A stretch of DNA of 64,000 nucleotides from Mesorhizobium sp. GbtcB19 (GCF_019091085.1 NZ_JAGXJY010000019.1:37246-101245), one strand, 5' to 3'; numbered from the stretch's first letter, positions 33,103 to 42,387 are shown. Notes: generated by a model from the letters alone, not told the origin. A program made the numbers and translations.

Positions 33103-33159
33103 AGGCTGGCGGGACAGCCCCCCTCTGTCCGGCAGGACAGAGGGGGTGTGAAGGATCGC
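33103..33159. repeat. hybrid palindromic repeat, copy 9 (collapsed)
   Basis: This copy begins like a reverse element (GGCTGGCGGGACAGC) but ends like a forward one (GTGTGAAGGATCGC) and lacks the central CTCCCCC stem-loop. The two halves meet in a perfect hairpin with 12-bp arms around GGCA at 33119-33146. It looks like the product of recombination between the two members of an inverted pair. Confidence 0.75.
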
Positions 33160-33184
33160 GGCGTATCGGGCTTCCTTCAGGCCC

Positions 33185-34717
33185 TCAGCGCGTCAGATCC
33201 AGCGCCGCCGTCAGGTCGCCCATCGGCGGCTGGTCATGGTTACGCAGCGCCTTGTCGCGGGCGACGATGCCGGGCAGCACCGGCAGGTCGTAGCGGGCGG
33301 TGATGAAGCGCAGGATCGAGGTGGTGTCGTACTGCGTGTGGTCGACCGTCCCCGCCTTCGCGTAGGGCGAGACGATGAAGGCCGGAACGCGGTTGCCCGG
33401 GCCCCAGCGGTCGGCCTTGGGCGGCGCGACATGATCCCAGAAGCCGCCATTCTCGTCATATGTGACGACGACCAGCATGTGGGCCCATTGCGGGCTCTTC
33501 TCCAGATGCGAAACGACGTCGGCCAGATGCTGGTCGCCCGAGGTCACGTCGGCATAGCCGGCGTGTTCGTTGAGGTTGCCCTGCGGCTTGTAGAAAGAAA
33601 CCTGCGGCAGCTTGCCGTCGTCGATCGCCTTGATGAACTCGACGCCGCCGAGGCCGCCGTCGCGCAGGTGCTCAGCCCGCGCGGCCGTGCCCGGCGCGTA
33701 GGCCGCGAAATAGTTGAAGGGCTGGTGGTGGAACTGGAAATTCGGCACGGGCGTCGCGTTCTTGCCGTCGAGCGCCGCCTGCCAGGCGCCCGAATACCAC
33801 GCCCAGGAAATGCCCTTCAGCGACAAGAGATCGCCGATGGTGATCTCGTGCTGCGGTGGCAGCGTGGTCGGCGCCGCGGGGTCGGCCAGCGCCTTGTCGC
33901 CACCCTCGACCGGCTTGTTGGCGCTCGGCTGGTAAGGCGGCTGCATGGTGTTGACGGCGTAGAAGTCCGGCGTGATGGCACCGTCATTGGCGAATTTCGG
34001 CACGCCGCCCATTGCCGAGGGCGGCGAATTGTCGGCGACCTTCAGTGTCGTGCCGTCGGCCTCGACGACGGCGATCTGGCCCTTCACCGGGCTGGTGTCG
34101 GCATGCGGGTAATAGGGCACGCAGGCGCAGGCCAGCATGAAATGGTTGAGGAAGGAGCCGCCGAAGGCGCCCTGGAAGAAATTGTCCGCAAGCACGTATT
34201 TTTGGCCGATCGCCCACATCGGCAGTTTTGAGCCGTCATAGTGGCCCATCACCAGCGAGCCGGAATCGGCCCACGCGACGAATTTGTCGTTCCGGCCAGC
34301 GTCGATCTGCATCTGCTCCTGGTAGAAGCGGTGCCACAGGTCATGCGTGATGACGTTGGTGCCTTCGTTGAAGCCCTTGGGATCGTCGATGGCGAAGGTA
34401 GCGTTGGCGAGATGCGCACTCTGCGCTTCCGTCACCGCCGGCGTCACGCCCTTGCCGGTCAGCCCGCCCCAGGCCGGCGGCAGTTCGGAAAGCGGCTTGC
34501 CGTCGCGGTCGAGCTGGCGCGCCTGGTCCGGCGAGACGTTGGCCAGGCCGTTGGCGCCCGGGAAGCCGCCATAGAGGTTATCGAAGCTGCGGTTCTCGGC
34601 GTAGATGACGACGACGGTGTCGATCTTGTCGTAGCCGGGAGGAGCCGCCTGGGCAGTAGCGGTGAGCGATGCCAGCGCCGTGGAGGCGAGGCAGAGCGAG
34701 AGGAAGGACCGGATCAT
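33185..34717 (-). CDS. AcpA-like acid phosphatase / phosphoesterase
   Basis: A 510-aa exported protein of the phosphoesterase family (acid phosphatase AcpA, phospholipase C). A signal peptide (MIRSFLSLCLASTALASLTATAQA) is followed by KIDTVVVIYAENRSFDNLYG, the metal-binding N-terminal block with the conserved Glu-Asn. Later come QVSFYKPQGNLNEHAGY, VVVTYDENGGFWDHVAPP and GPGNRVPAFIVSPYAK. It should be periplasmic and release phosphate from phospho-esters. It is divergent from the di-haem peroxidase gene. The start at 34717 gives a proper signal peptide. Confidence 0.88.
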   Translation of the reverse strand: MIRSFLSLCLASTALASLTATAQAAPPGYDKIDTVVVIYAENRSFDNLYGGFPGANGLANVSPDQARQLDRDGKPLSELPPAWGGLTGKGVTPAVTEAQSAHLANATFAIDDPKGFNEGTNVITHDLWHRFYQEQMQIDAGRNDKFVAWADSGSLVMGHYDGSKLPMWAIGQKYVLADNFFQGAFGGSFLNHFMLACACVPYYPHADTSPVKGQIAVVEADGTTLKVADNSPPSAMGGVPKFANDGAITPDFYAVNTMQPPYQPSANKPVEGGDKALADPAAPTTLPPQHEITIGDLLSLKGISWAWYSGAWQAALDGKNATPVPNFQFHHQPFNYFAAYAPGTAARAEHLRDGGLGGVEFIKAIDDGKLPQVSFYKPQGNLNEHAGYADVTSGDQHLADVVSHLEKSPQWAHMLVVVTYDENGGFWDHVAPPKADRWGPGNRVPAFIVSPYAKAGTVDHTQYDTTSILRFITARYDLPVLPGIVARDKALRNHDQPPMGDLTAALDLTR

Positions 34718-34923
34718 CTGGAAATGCCTCGTGGCTGGGGAGTGGCTGGAGGACGGCAATGCGTGTGCGAGAATAACGAACAGGCATGGACCCAGCTACT
34801 TCGGTGCCTTATCACCTTTGTGACATTTGGCGCCGTCTCGAACACGGTTTCGTGAGGGCGAAGACTGGTCATCAATCCTTTGCACTGCCTCCTTACTTCC
34901 CGGCAGAATTCAGGATGGCAGCG

Positions 34924-36183
34924 ATGACGATGGGAAGATGGAAAAGCCGGGCGATCGTCATTGCAGCGACCTCGTTGGCCGGCTTCACCGCGCCGGCCAA
35001 CCCCGCGGAGCCGTCTAGTGTCCATCCCGGCCCGCTGACGCGCCAGCAAGCCTATGCGCGCGCCGATGCGCTGACGGCACTCGGGCGGCAGATGTTCTTC
35101 GACCCTTCGCTCTCGGCTTCGGGCAAGCAGGCCTGCTCGTCCTGCCATGATCCCAACCACGCTTTCGGCCCGGCCTCGGCGGCGCCCGTCGAGATGGGCG
35201 GGGCGAAGCTCGACCAGCCGGGCGTTCGCGCGGTGCCGTCGCTGCGCTATTTGCAGGCGGCGCCCGCCTTCACCGAGCATTTTTACGACTCCGAGGACGA
35301 AGGCGACGAGAGCGTCGACAATGGCCCGACAGGCGGCCTGACCTGGGACGGCCGCGCCGATCACGGCAAGGACCAGGCGAGGATCCCGCTGCTGTCAGCC
35401 TTCGAGATGGGCAACAGGGACGAGGCCCAAGTGGTCGCCAGCCTGCGCAAGGCGCCCTATGCCGATGCGTTCAAGGCCGCCTTTGGCGGAGATGTCTTCG
35501 ACCATCCGCAAGACGCCTTCGACGCAGCGGTGGAAGCGCTCGGCACCTTCGAGCAGAGCAGCGCCGACTTCTATCCCTATTCCAGCCGCTACGACGCCTT
35601 CCTCGCCGGCAAAGCGACTTTGACCGCGCAGGAACTGCACGGCCGCGCGCTGTTCGAGGACGAGACCAAGGGCAATTGCGCGAGCTGTCATCTGAGCGAA
35701 CCCGCCAATGACGGCGAGCCGCCGCAATTTACCGATTTCGGCCTGATCGCCATCGCCGTGCCGCGCAATCCTGCGATCTCCGCCAACGCCGATCCCGCTT
35801 ACTTTGACCTTGGCCTGTGCGGCCCGCTGCGCACCGATTTCAAGGGCCGCAACGAATATTGCGGCCTGTTCAAGACACCGACGCTGCGCAATGTCGCCTT
35901 GCGAAAGAGCTTCTTCCACAATGGCTATTTCCACACGCTGCGCGACGCTGTGGCCTTCTATGCCAGCCGCGACACCGATCCCGGCCGCTGGTATCCGAAG
36001 AAGGCCGACGGCACGGTCGACAAATTCGACGACCTGCCAAAGGCTTATTGGGCAAACCTCAACACCGATCCGCCCTTCAACGGCAGGAAGCCCGGCGACA
36101 GGCCGGCGCTGACCGACGCCGAGATCGACGACATCGTCGCCTTCCTCGGCACGCTGACGGACGCCGACCAGGCGGGGCAGTGA
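34924..36183 (+). CDS. di-haem cytochrome c peroxidase family protein (CcpA/MauG type)
   Basis: A 419-aa periplasmic protein with a signal peptide and two haem c sites, CSSCH (71-75) and CASCH (252-256). Supporting blocks are LGRQMFFDPSLSASGKQACSSCHD, LTWDGRADHGKDQARIPL, FEMGN and GLFKTPTLRNVALRKSFFHNGYFHTLRDAVAFY. The family reduces H2O2 or modifies partner proteins. The start at 34924 is chosen because AGGA is 8 nt upstream; an ATG at 34915 abuts it. It shares a 206-bp divergent promoter region with the phosphatase gene. Confidence 0.88.
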   Translation: MTMGRWKSRAIVIAATSLAGFTAPANPAEPSSVHPGPLTRQQAYARADALTALGRQMFFDPSLSASGKQACSSCHDPNHAFGPASAAPVEMGGAKLDQPGVRAVPSLRYLQAAPAFTEHFYDSEDEGDESVDNGPTGGLTWDGRADHGKDQARIPLLSAFEMGNRDEAQVVASLRKAPYADAFKAAFGGDVFDHPQDAFDAAVEALGTFEQSSADFYPYSSRYDAFLAGKATLTAQELHGRALFEDETKGNCASCHLSEPANDGEPPQFTDFGLIAIAVPRNPAISANADPAYFDLGLCGPLRTDFKGRNEYCGLFKTPTLRNVALRKSFFHNGYFHTLRDAVAFYASRDTDPGRWYPKKADGTVDKFDDLPKAYWANLNTDPPFNGRKPGDRPALTDAEIDDIVAFLGTLTDADQAGQ

Positions 36184-36312
36184 GGCGGCTCAGCCAGCGC
36201 CGTCCGATAATCGATCCACGGACGCAACCAGCGATTGCCCGTTGAAACGGCTCGGCTAGAATACGGCAACGCCGTCAGCAGCGGCGCTGCGGGGTTTCGG
36301 TCGACGGGGTGG

Positions 36313-39105
36313 GTGGAATTGGTCCGGATTTGGCTCAGGCCTTCATGGTGGGCAGCGGCCTGCCTGCTGCTCGCTTTGCCCGCGCCGGCATCGGCCGCCG
36401 TCCAGGAATACAACGACCATCCGGCCTGCGACGGCAAGACGGTCGATCCGGCGCGGCGCATCGTTGCCTGCACGCAGATCATCGAGGACCGGTCGGAGAC
36501 GCCGTCAAACCGCTCTATTGCCCATGTCATTCGCGGCAATGCCTTCAGTGATCGGGAGAACTATTTCCTTGCCATCGACGATTACGATCGAGCGATTGAA
36601 CTCGACCCGACAAACGTGGATGCGTACTACGATCGCGGCAATGCCCGGGCAAAGGCAGGCCAAATCGGTCTCGCAATCGCTGACTACGGCGAGGCGATCA
36701 AACGCGATCCGAAGCGAGCCGACGCCTACTATAACCGCGGCCTCAAATGGATGGACAAGGGCGACACCGACCGCGCCATCGCGGATTTCGATGTCGCGCT
36801 CAACCTCGAGCCAGCCAATGCCGGCGCGTACTACAGCAGGGGCAATGCCTGGCTGAACAAGAAGGCATACGATCGCGCCATCGCCGACTTCGATCAGGCG
36901 CTGAAGCTCGTTCCCGATGACGCCAACTCATACTATTTTCGCGGCCTCGCCCGGCTCGACAAAGGCGAGAACGACCTGGCCATCGCGGACTTCGACAAGG
37001 TGATCGACCTCACGCCGGACTATTCGCCTGCCTATTACAACCGAGGCGAGGCGTGGCTTAACAAGGGCGAATACGACCGCGCGATTGCCGATTGCGATCG
37101 CGCGATCAAGCTCAATCCGAAGGATGCCGACGCATACTTCTTTCGCGGGCTCGCCTTCGCCGGCAAAGACGACAACGACCGTGCCATCGCCGATTTCGAA
37201 AAGGTGGCCGGTCTCGTTCCGAACTTTGCCGATGGCTACTACAATCTCGGCCTGGCCTGGGCTCAAAAAGGCGATATCGATCGCTCGATTGCAAATTTCG
37301 ACAAGGCAATCGCCCTCGGTGCGAACGAGGCCCGCTTCTTCACCGACCGGGCCAGGGTTTTGATCAAAAAGAGCGATTACGGCCGCGCCATAGCAGACTA
37401 CGATAGGGCCATCGCCATCGATCCGAAGAGCCCGGTTTTCCATGTCTTGCGCGGTCTGGCCCGTTCCGACCTTGGCGACTTCGATCAGGCCATTTCGGAC
37501 TATGTCCTGGCTATCGGTCTGGACCCCGACTATTGGCTCGCCTACCAGGCCCGTGGTCTGGCCTGGCACTACAAGCACGATTACGATCGCGCGATCGCCG
37601 ACTTCGACAAGGCAATCAGCATGGAACCGAAGGCGGCCGATAGCTTTGACTTTCGCGGTACGGCCTGGAGAAGGAAGGGGCAATACGACCGGGCGATCGC
37701 CGATTTTGATCAGGCGATCAGTCTCGAATCCGGCAAAGCCAGTTACTATTCCGACCGTGGCCTCGCCCGGAAAATGAAAGGCGATTACGACAGCGCGATC
37801 GCCGACTACGGCCAGGCGATCAACCTCGATCCCGGCAAATCCATCTACTATTCCGGTCGAGCCCTGGCCTGGAAACTGAAGGGCGACTACGACCGGGCGA
37901 TCGCCGACTACGGCCGGGCGATCGGCCTCGATCCGAAGAACGCTGACCTTTACGACGACCGCGGCCAGGCCTGGCGGCGCAAGGGCGATTTCGACCGGGC
38001 GATCGCCGACTACGGCCGGGCGATCGGCCTCGATCCGAAGAACGCTGACCTTTACGACGACCGCGGCCAGGCCTGGCGGCGCAAGGGCGATTTCGACCGG
38101 GCGATGGCCGATGCCGACAAGGCGGTCGAGCTCGATCCGAAAGACGCCCGCGCCTACAACAATCGCGGGCTTGTCTGGGCTGCCAAGCACGATGACGAGC
38201 GCGCGATGGCCGACTACGGCAAGGCGATCGCGCTTAATCCAAAGGACACTGACCCATTCTACAACCGAGGCGACACCTGGGTGCGCAGAGACGATTACGA
38301 TCGTGCGATCGCGGACTATAGCCAGGCGATCGCCCTCGACGGCAATGACGCCAGCGCGCTGGTCAACCGCGGCTATTCCTGGTCGCACAAGGGCGAAAAC
38401 GAGCGCGCGCTGGCCGACTTCGATCACGCCCTCGCGCTCGATCCGACCAATCCAAAATACTTCTATGGTCGCAGCAATGTGTGGATAGCGATGGGCGAAT
38501 ACGACCGCGCGATCGCGGACTACGCTCGTGCGTTCGAGCTCGACCCCAAAAACGCCCGAAGCTATGACGGCCGCGGCTTCGTCTGGTTGACCAAGGGCGA
38601 TTATGCCCGCGCCGTGGCCGACTATGACAAGGCAATCAAACTCGACCCGAAGATTGCCTACGTCTATCTCGGCCGCGGCATCATCAGCTTCCATTCCGGC
38701 GCGGCGGAGAAGGCCGCCGCCGATTTCCGGCGGGCCGCGATGCTCAAGCCCAACGATGCCTATCTCGCGATGTGGCTCTATCTCGCAGAGCGGCTCGGTG
38801 GCGGGCCTGGTCACCTGCGCGAGGCGACGGCCAAACTCGACATGACGAAATGGCCGGCGCCGGCCGTGCGCATGCTGCCTGGCGAAGCAAGCCCGGCGGA
38901 GGCGCTCGCAGCAGCCGATGACCCGAATCCGCTCAAGCAAAGCGGCAATCGCTGCGAGGCAACGCTGTTTGCTGCCGAACTCGCGCGTGTTGGAGGACAA
39001 GGCGACGAAGCGCTCAGGCTCTATCGCGACGCCGCCAGGGACTGCCCAAATGCCTATTACGAGAGCGCCGCAGCCAAGGCCGCGTTGCACGAGTTGGCGC
39101 CATGA
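36313..39105 (+). CDS. secreted TPR-repeat protein 1 (22 repeats)
   Basis: About 930 aa. A signal peptide (RPSWWAAACLLLALPAPASA) is followed by a short Cys-containing domain (ACDGKTVDPARRIVACTQII). Then come 22 consecutive 34-residue TPR-like repeats of the form RGxAWxxKGDYDRAIADYDKAIxLDP. The C-terminal 100 residues (AKLDMTKWPAPAVRMLPGE, then CEATLFAAELARVGG and LRLYRDAARDCP) are shared with the next gene. TPR arrays bind other proteins; the role is unknown, and the protein should be periplasmic or cell-surface. The start is unclear: GTG at 36313 or TTG upstream. Its stop overlaps the next ATG by 4 bp. Confidence 0.8.
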   Translation: MELVRIWLRPSWWAAACLLLALPAPASAAVQEYNDHPACDGKTVDPARRIVACTQIIEDRSETPSNRSIAHVIRGNAFSDRENYFLAIDDYDRAIELDPTNVDAYYDRGNARAKAGQIGLAIADYGEAIKRDPKRADAYYNRGLKWMDKGDTDRAIADFDVALNLEPANAGAYYSRGNAWLNKKAYDRAIADFDQALKLVPDDANSYYFRGLARLDKGENDLAIADFDKVIDLTPDYSPAYYNRGEAWLNKGEYDRAIADCDRAIKLNPKDADAYFFRGLAFAGKDDNDRAIADFEKVAGLVPNFADGYYNLGLAWAQKGDIDRSIANFDKAIALGANEARFFTDRARVLIKKSDYGRAIADYDRAIAIDPKSPVFHVLRGLARSDLGDFDQAISDYVLAIGLDPDYWLAYQARGLAWHYKHDYDRAIADFDKAISMEPKAADSFDFRGTAWRRKGQYDRAIADFDQAISLESGKASYYSDRGLARKMKGDYDSAIADYGQAINLDPGKSIYYSGRALAWKLKGDYDRAIADYGRAIGLDPKNADLYDDRGQAWRRKGDFDRAIADYGRAIGLDPKNADLYDDRGQAWRRKGDFDRAMADADKAVELDPKDARAYNNRGLVWAAKHDDERAMADYGKAIALNPKDTDPFYNRGDTWVRRDDYDRAIADYSQAIALDGNDASALVNRGYSWSHKGENERALADFDHALALDPTNPKYFYGRSNVWIAMGEYDRAIADYARAFELDPKNARSYDGRGFVWLTKGDYARAVADYDKAIKLDPKIAYVYLGRGIISFHSGAAEKAAADFRRAAMLKPNDAYLAMWLYLAERLGGGPGHLREATAKLDMTKWPAPAVRMLPGEASPAEALAAADDPNPLKQSGNRCEATLFAAELARVGGQGDEALRLYRDAARDCPNAYYESAAAKAALHELAP
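37891..38094 (+). repeat. exact tandem duplication of one TPR unit (2 x 102 bp)
   Basis: Bases 37891-37992 and 37993-38094 are identical, and the match runs 11 bases further before diverging. Each unit encodes one 34-residue repeat. Other repeats in the gene differ at many positions, so this duplication is recent. Confidence 0.9.
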
Positions 39106-41216
39106 ATGCGAAGATGAACATGCCGTCCCCGCCGCCGGGCGTGGGATTGAATGGGCTCCGTTTCGGCCGGCCGATTCTCGCCGCCTGTGTATTTCTGATC
39201 GCTTCCATGCTCCCCGCCCTTGCCGCCAGCAGCGATTGCGTCAGCGACGACGAGGTCAATCAGACGGTGCGCATCCAGGCCTGCACGCGCATGATCGACG
39301 ACGCGACAGAGCCGCGCCGCAACAGGCTCATCGCCCATTTCAAGCGCGGCACGGTGTGGTCGGAGCGCCATGACTACGACCGCGCCATCGCCGATTTCAG
39401 CGCGATGATCGACCTCGATCCGACCGAGCCCGGCGGCTATTTCGGCCGGGGCGTCACCTGGTTGTTCAAGGGCGACAACGACCAAGCCATCGCCGATCTC
39501 GACAAGGCGATCAGCCTCGATCCGCAGGTCGCCAACTATTACTACAATCGGGGCGTCGCCCACACCTACAAGGGCGAGGACGACAACGCGATCGCCGATT
39601 ACGGCAAAACGATCGACCTCAATCGGGACGATGCCAGGCCCTTTTACAATCGCGGCCTGATTTGGTTCAGGAGGGGCGACAACGACCGCGCCATCGCCGA
39701 TTACGACCAGGCGATCAAACTTGATCCGAACGATGTCGAATCCCTGAACAGTAGGGCCGATGCCTGGGCCAGCAAGGGCGACAAGGTGCATGCCCTCATC
39801 GATTACGAGAAGGTGATCAGCCTCGACCCGAAGAACCCGCACGCCCTGTACCGCCGCGGCAATGCCCGCCTGGACAAGGGCGACTATGACGGGGCCATCG
39901 CCGATTATGACGCGGTGATCGCGATCGATCCGAAAGACGCCAGCGCCCGTTTCAACAGAGGGCTCGCCAGGTACAGCAAAGGTGACTACGACCACGCACT
40001 GAACGATTTCAACGGCTCCATAGACCTCAATCCGAAATTCGCCCGCGCCTACTACAATCGCGGCATGACCTGGTACGCCACGAAGAACTACGACCAGGCC
40101 ATTGCCGACTATGGTCAGGCGATCGGTATCGATCCCGACTATGTCGACGCGTATAACAATCGGGGCATGGCATGGAGGCAGAAAAACGAGCTCGACCGCG
40201 CCATCGCCGACTACGACAAGGCGCTTGGCCTCGATCCGAAACATGGCAACACCTATGGCAACCGCGGCATCGCCCGCGCCGCAAAGCGCGACTTTGACGG
40301 CGCCATTGCCGACTTCAACGCGGCGGTTGACCTCAATCCGGCGGGTGCCCTCGACTACTTCAACCGGGGTTTGACCTGGGCAAACAAGGGCGATGTGGAC
40401 AAGGCCGTCGCCGACTACGACAAGGCAATCAGCATCGACCCTAAAATAGCGCGCGCCTATTACAGGCGCGGTTCGATCTGGCTCGACAAGGGCGACAATG
40501 ACCGCGCCATCGCCGACTACGACAAGGCGATCGCACTCGATCCAACGGTGGCTATCGTCTTTAACGATCGGGGCTTCGCTTGGAGCAGGAAGGGTGACTA
40601 CGATCTTGCCGTGGCGGACTACGACCGCGCGATCAGCATTGATGCCAAGACTGTGAGAGCCTATCAGAACCGAGGGGTCGCCTGGACGGCAAAAGGCGAA
40701 TACGACCGGGCGATTGCTGATTATGGCGAAGTGATCAGGCTCGCGCCGAGGGAAGCGCGCACCTATGCCGGTCGGGGCATGCTCTACCTTTTCCATACCA
40801 GCGGCCAGCTGGCAAAGGCGCAGGCCGATCTGGTACAGGCAACAGCGTTGCAGCCCGATATGGCGTATTTCGCGATCTGGCGTGAACTGGCGGAGCGTCG
40901 TGCGTCCGCGACAAGTCATCTACGGTCGGCGGCGGCAAAGCTCGACATGACGAAATGGCCGGCGCCGGTGGTCCACATGCTGCTCGGCGACAAGACACCG
41001 GCCGAGACTCTAGCGGAAGCCGAGGATCCGAATCCGGCGACCAGGAAGGGACAGGTCTGCGAGGTCAACTTCTATGCGGCGGAGCTCGAGCGGAGCCAAG
41101 GGCAAGCGGACGATGCACTGCGGCTCTACCGGCTTGCGGCGCAGGATTGCCCGAAGGATTTCGTCGAATACCGCGCCGCCACGATGGCCTTACAGATGCT
41201 GCACGCTTCGCCTTGA
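39102..41216 (+). CDS. secreted TPR-repeat protein 2 (15 repeats)
   Basis: A 704-aa paralogue of the preceding protein. After a basic lead, a signal peptide (PILAACVFLIASMLPALA) precedes SSDCVSDDEVNQTVRIQACTRMIDD, the same Cys-domain as in protein 1. About 15 TPR-like 34-mers follow (for example RGLIWFRRGDNDRAIADYDQ). The C-terminus AKLDMTKWPAPVVHMLLGD, then CEVNFYAAELERSQG, matches protein 1. The ATG overlaps the stop of the previous gene (ATGA at 39102-39105), so they are co-translated. The pair arose by gene duplication and repeat-number change. Confidence 0.85.
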   Translation: MNAKMNMPSPPPGVGLNGLRFGRPILAACVFLIASMLPALAASSDCVSDDEVNQTVRIQACTRMIDDATEPRRNRLIAHFKRGTVWSERHDYDRAIADFSAMIDLDPTEPGGYFGRGVTWLFKGDNDQAIADLDKAISLDPQVANYYYNRGVAHTYKGEDDNAIADYGKTIDLNRDDARPFYNRGLIWFRRGDNDRAIADYDQAIKLDPNDVESLNSRADAWASKGDKVHALIDYEKVISLDPKNPHALYRRGNARLDKGDYDGAIADYDAVIAIDPKDASARFNRGLARYSKGDYDHALNDFNGSIDLNPKFARAYYNRGMTWYATKNYDQAIADYGQAIGIDPDYVDAYNNRGMAWRQKNELDRAIADYDKALGLDPKHGNTYGNRGIARAAKRDFDGAIADFNAAVDLNPAGALDYFNRGLTWANKGDVDKAVADYDKAISIDPKIARAYYRRGSIWLDKGDNDRAIADYDKAIALDPTVAIVFNDRGFAWSRKGDYDLAVADYDRAISIDAKTVRAYQNRGVAWTAKGEYDRAIADYGEVIRLAPREARTYAGRGMLYLFHTSGQLAKAQADLVQATALQPDMAYFAIWRELAERRASATSHLRSAAAKLDMTKWPAPVVHMLLGDKTPAETLAEAEDPNPATRKGQVCEVNFYAAELERSQGQADDALRLYRLAAQDCPKDFVEYRAATMALQMLHASP

Positions 41217-41402
41217 CACCCCGCGAACTTTCTCGGGTCAGGAGAGGCGACGAAGCTGTGGCTGCGCAGGTGTCCCGCAGCACGGGCCACCACACCTGCC
41301 AAAGTCTCGGCGCTGGCGGCGATCGGCATGTGTGAGCCAGGTCATAGGAACGACAATCAGCGTCTGCTATATTAGGGGCTCTTCACGGGACGGGGGTCTC
41401 GC

Positions 41403-41654
41403 ATGAGGTTCATCGCGGTGCAGGAGCCGCCCGGCAGCAGCTGGGCGGTGTTCGATGCGGGCAATGGCGCGCCGGCCGAATATGCCGGTCGCGTGCTCAT
41501 CGGCTTGACGTGGCGCGAAGCCCGCTGGTTCGTCGCCCAGGGCAACGACCACTCCGGCTGGCCGCCTTACAGCCGGCCAGCCCCGCAACTGCGGTTGGTT
41601 GAAGCTGGCGGGCCTGTCCCGATCCGGGCAAGGCTTGGCCAAACAGGCGCTTAA
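41403..41654 (+). CDS. small hypothetical protein, distant W-x-V-F family member
   Basis: An 83-aa protein: MRFIAVQEPPGSSWAVFDAG, then GAPAEYAGRVLIGLTWREARWFV. The SWAVFDxxxGAPAE...VLIGL pattern resembles the small proteins at 7888-8214 and 9995-10186. The second half is Pro/Arg-rich and unrelated. Function unknown. A run of G (GGGGG) lies about 8 nt before the ATG. Confidence 0.55.
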   Translation: MRFIAVQEPPGSSWAVFDAGNGAPAEYAGRVLIGLTWREARWFVAQGNDHSGWPPYSRPAPQLRLVEAGGPVPIRARLGQTGA

Positions 41655-41699
41655 GGAGCCGCGCTACCGTATCGATTCAGGCTGCGAGGCTTCGGCATG

Positions 41700-42287
41700 T
41701 CACCGCGCCGGCGCGTAGCGGCTCACCACCATGCCGCTGGCATAGGCCTTGGAGCCGAGGAGTTTCAACCTGGCAAATCCGCCCTGGTCGAAGATGCGAC
41801 GGCCGCCGCCCAGCACCGCCGGATTAACGAAGAGCTGGAACTCATCGACGAGGCCCGCGGCGATCAGCGCCGATGCGAAGCCCGCGCCGCCGAACACGGC
41901 GATGTCGCCGCCCTCGCTTTGCTTCAGCGCCTCGACCTCGCGCGGCAGGTCACCGCTGACGACCCGCGTGCGCTCCCAGCGCGACGTGTCGAGCCTGTCG
42001 CTCGCCACCACCTTCCGCGCCTCGACGATGTGCTGGGCGAAGGCATAGAAGCGGTCCTTCGGATATTTCTTCGCTGCGTTGCCCCAATGGGTGAGATACC
42101 CCTCCTCGGCCATCTTGCGGCTCAAAAGGATGGTGTCGATGGTTTCAAAGACGGCGTTGAAGCCCTGCTTGAGCTCATCGTCCCAGGCGCTGTCATCGCC
42201 CCATTCCCAGAGCTCCCAGCGATGGTACTCATCGGCGCCGACAAAGCCGTCGACCGACATCTGCATCTGAAGGATGAGCTTTTTCAC
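41700..42287 (-). CDS. RibD C-terminal/dihydrofolate reductase-fold protein
   Basis: A 195-aa protein of the RibD_C (DHFR-like) family. It begins KKLILQMQMSVDGFVGADE, the usual LxxxMSLDGxIA block. TILLSRKMAEEGYLTHW and VVSGDLPREVEALKQSEGGDIAVFGGAGFASALIAAGLVDEFQLFVNPAVLGGGRRIF form the NADPH-binding core. Members reduce unknown substrates. The start is GTG at 42287 with AGGAGA just upstream. It is divergent from an HxlR regulator, its likely controller. Confidence 0.88.
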   Translation of the reverse strand: MKKLILQMQMSVDGFVGADEYHRWELWEWGDDSAWDDELKQGFNAVFETIDTILLSRKMAEEGYLTHWGNAAKKYPKDRFYAFAQHIVEARKVVASDRLDTSRWERTRVVSGDLPREVEALKQSEGGDIAVFGGAGFASALIAAGLVDEFQLFVNPAVLGGGRRIFDQGGFARLKLLGSKAYASGMVVSRYAPAR

Positions 42288-42326
42288 GTCCGGTCTCCTC
42301 GCACACGATTGATTTACTTTTGGAAC

Positions 42327-42358
42327 CAATTGACGCAGAACAGCAATGGTGTCAATTG
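42327..42358. promoter_or_regulatory. operator-like inverted repeat between HxlR and RibD-type genes
   Basis: CAATTGAC (42327-42334) and GTCAATTG (42351-42358) are perfect 8-bp arms 16 nt apart. A direct repeat TGGAACCA at 42321 and 42375 brackets the second arm. The whole 100-bp divergent region is AT-rich. It is the likely HxlR binding site. Confidence 0.5.
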
Positions 42359-42387
42359 TAAAGAGATTTAAAAATGGAACCATATTG

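Noticed and set aside
2383..33159. The G-run palindromic repeats as a CRISPR array or insertion sequence ends
   Set aside because: Copies are scattered singly or in inverted pairs, not regularly spaced, have no cas genes and no transposase between them. They fit small intergenic palindromic elements.
34790..34830. PhoB-box-like direct repeat (TGTCACAAAGGTGATAA on the minus strand) between the phosphatase and peroxidase genes
   Set aside because: Only about three of five key bases agree in the second half-site, so the match is too weak to call although Pho control of the phosphatase would make sense.
36928..40919. Long open frames on the minus strand (720 and 620 codons) opposite the TPR genes
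   Set aside because: They mirror the repeated codon pattern of the TPR units, have no starts with ribosome-binding sites, and translate to Val/Ile/Gly-rich repeats without any family. The plus-strand TPR proteins with signal peptides explain the region.
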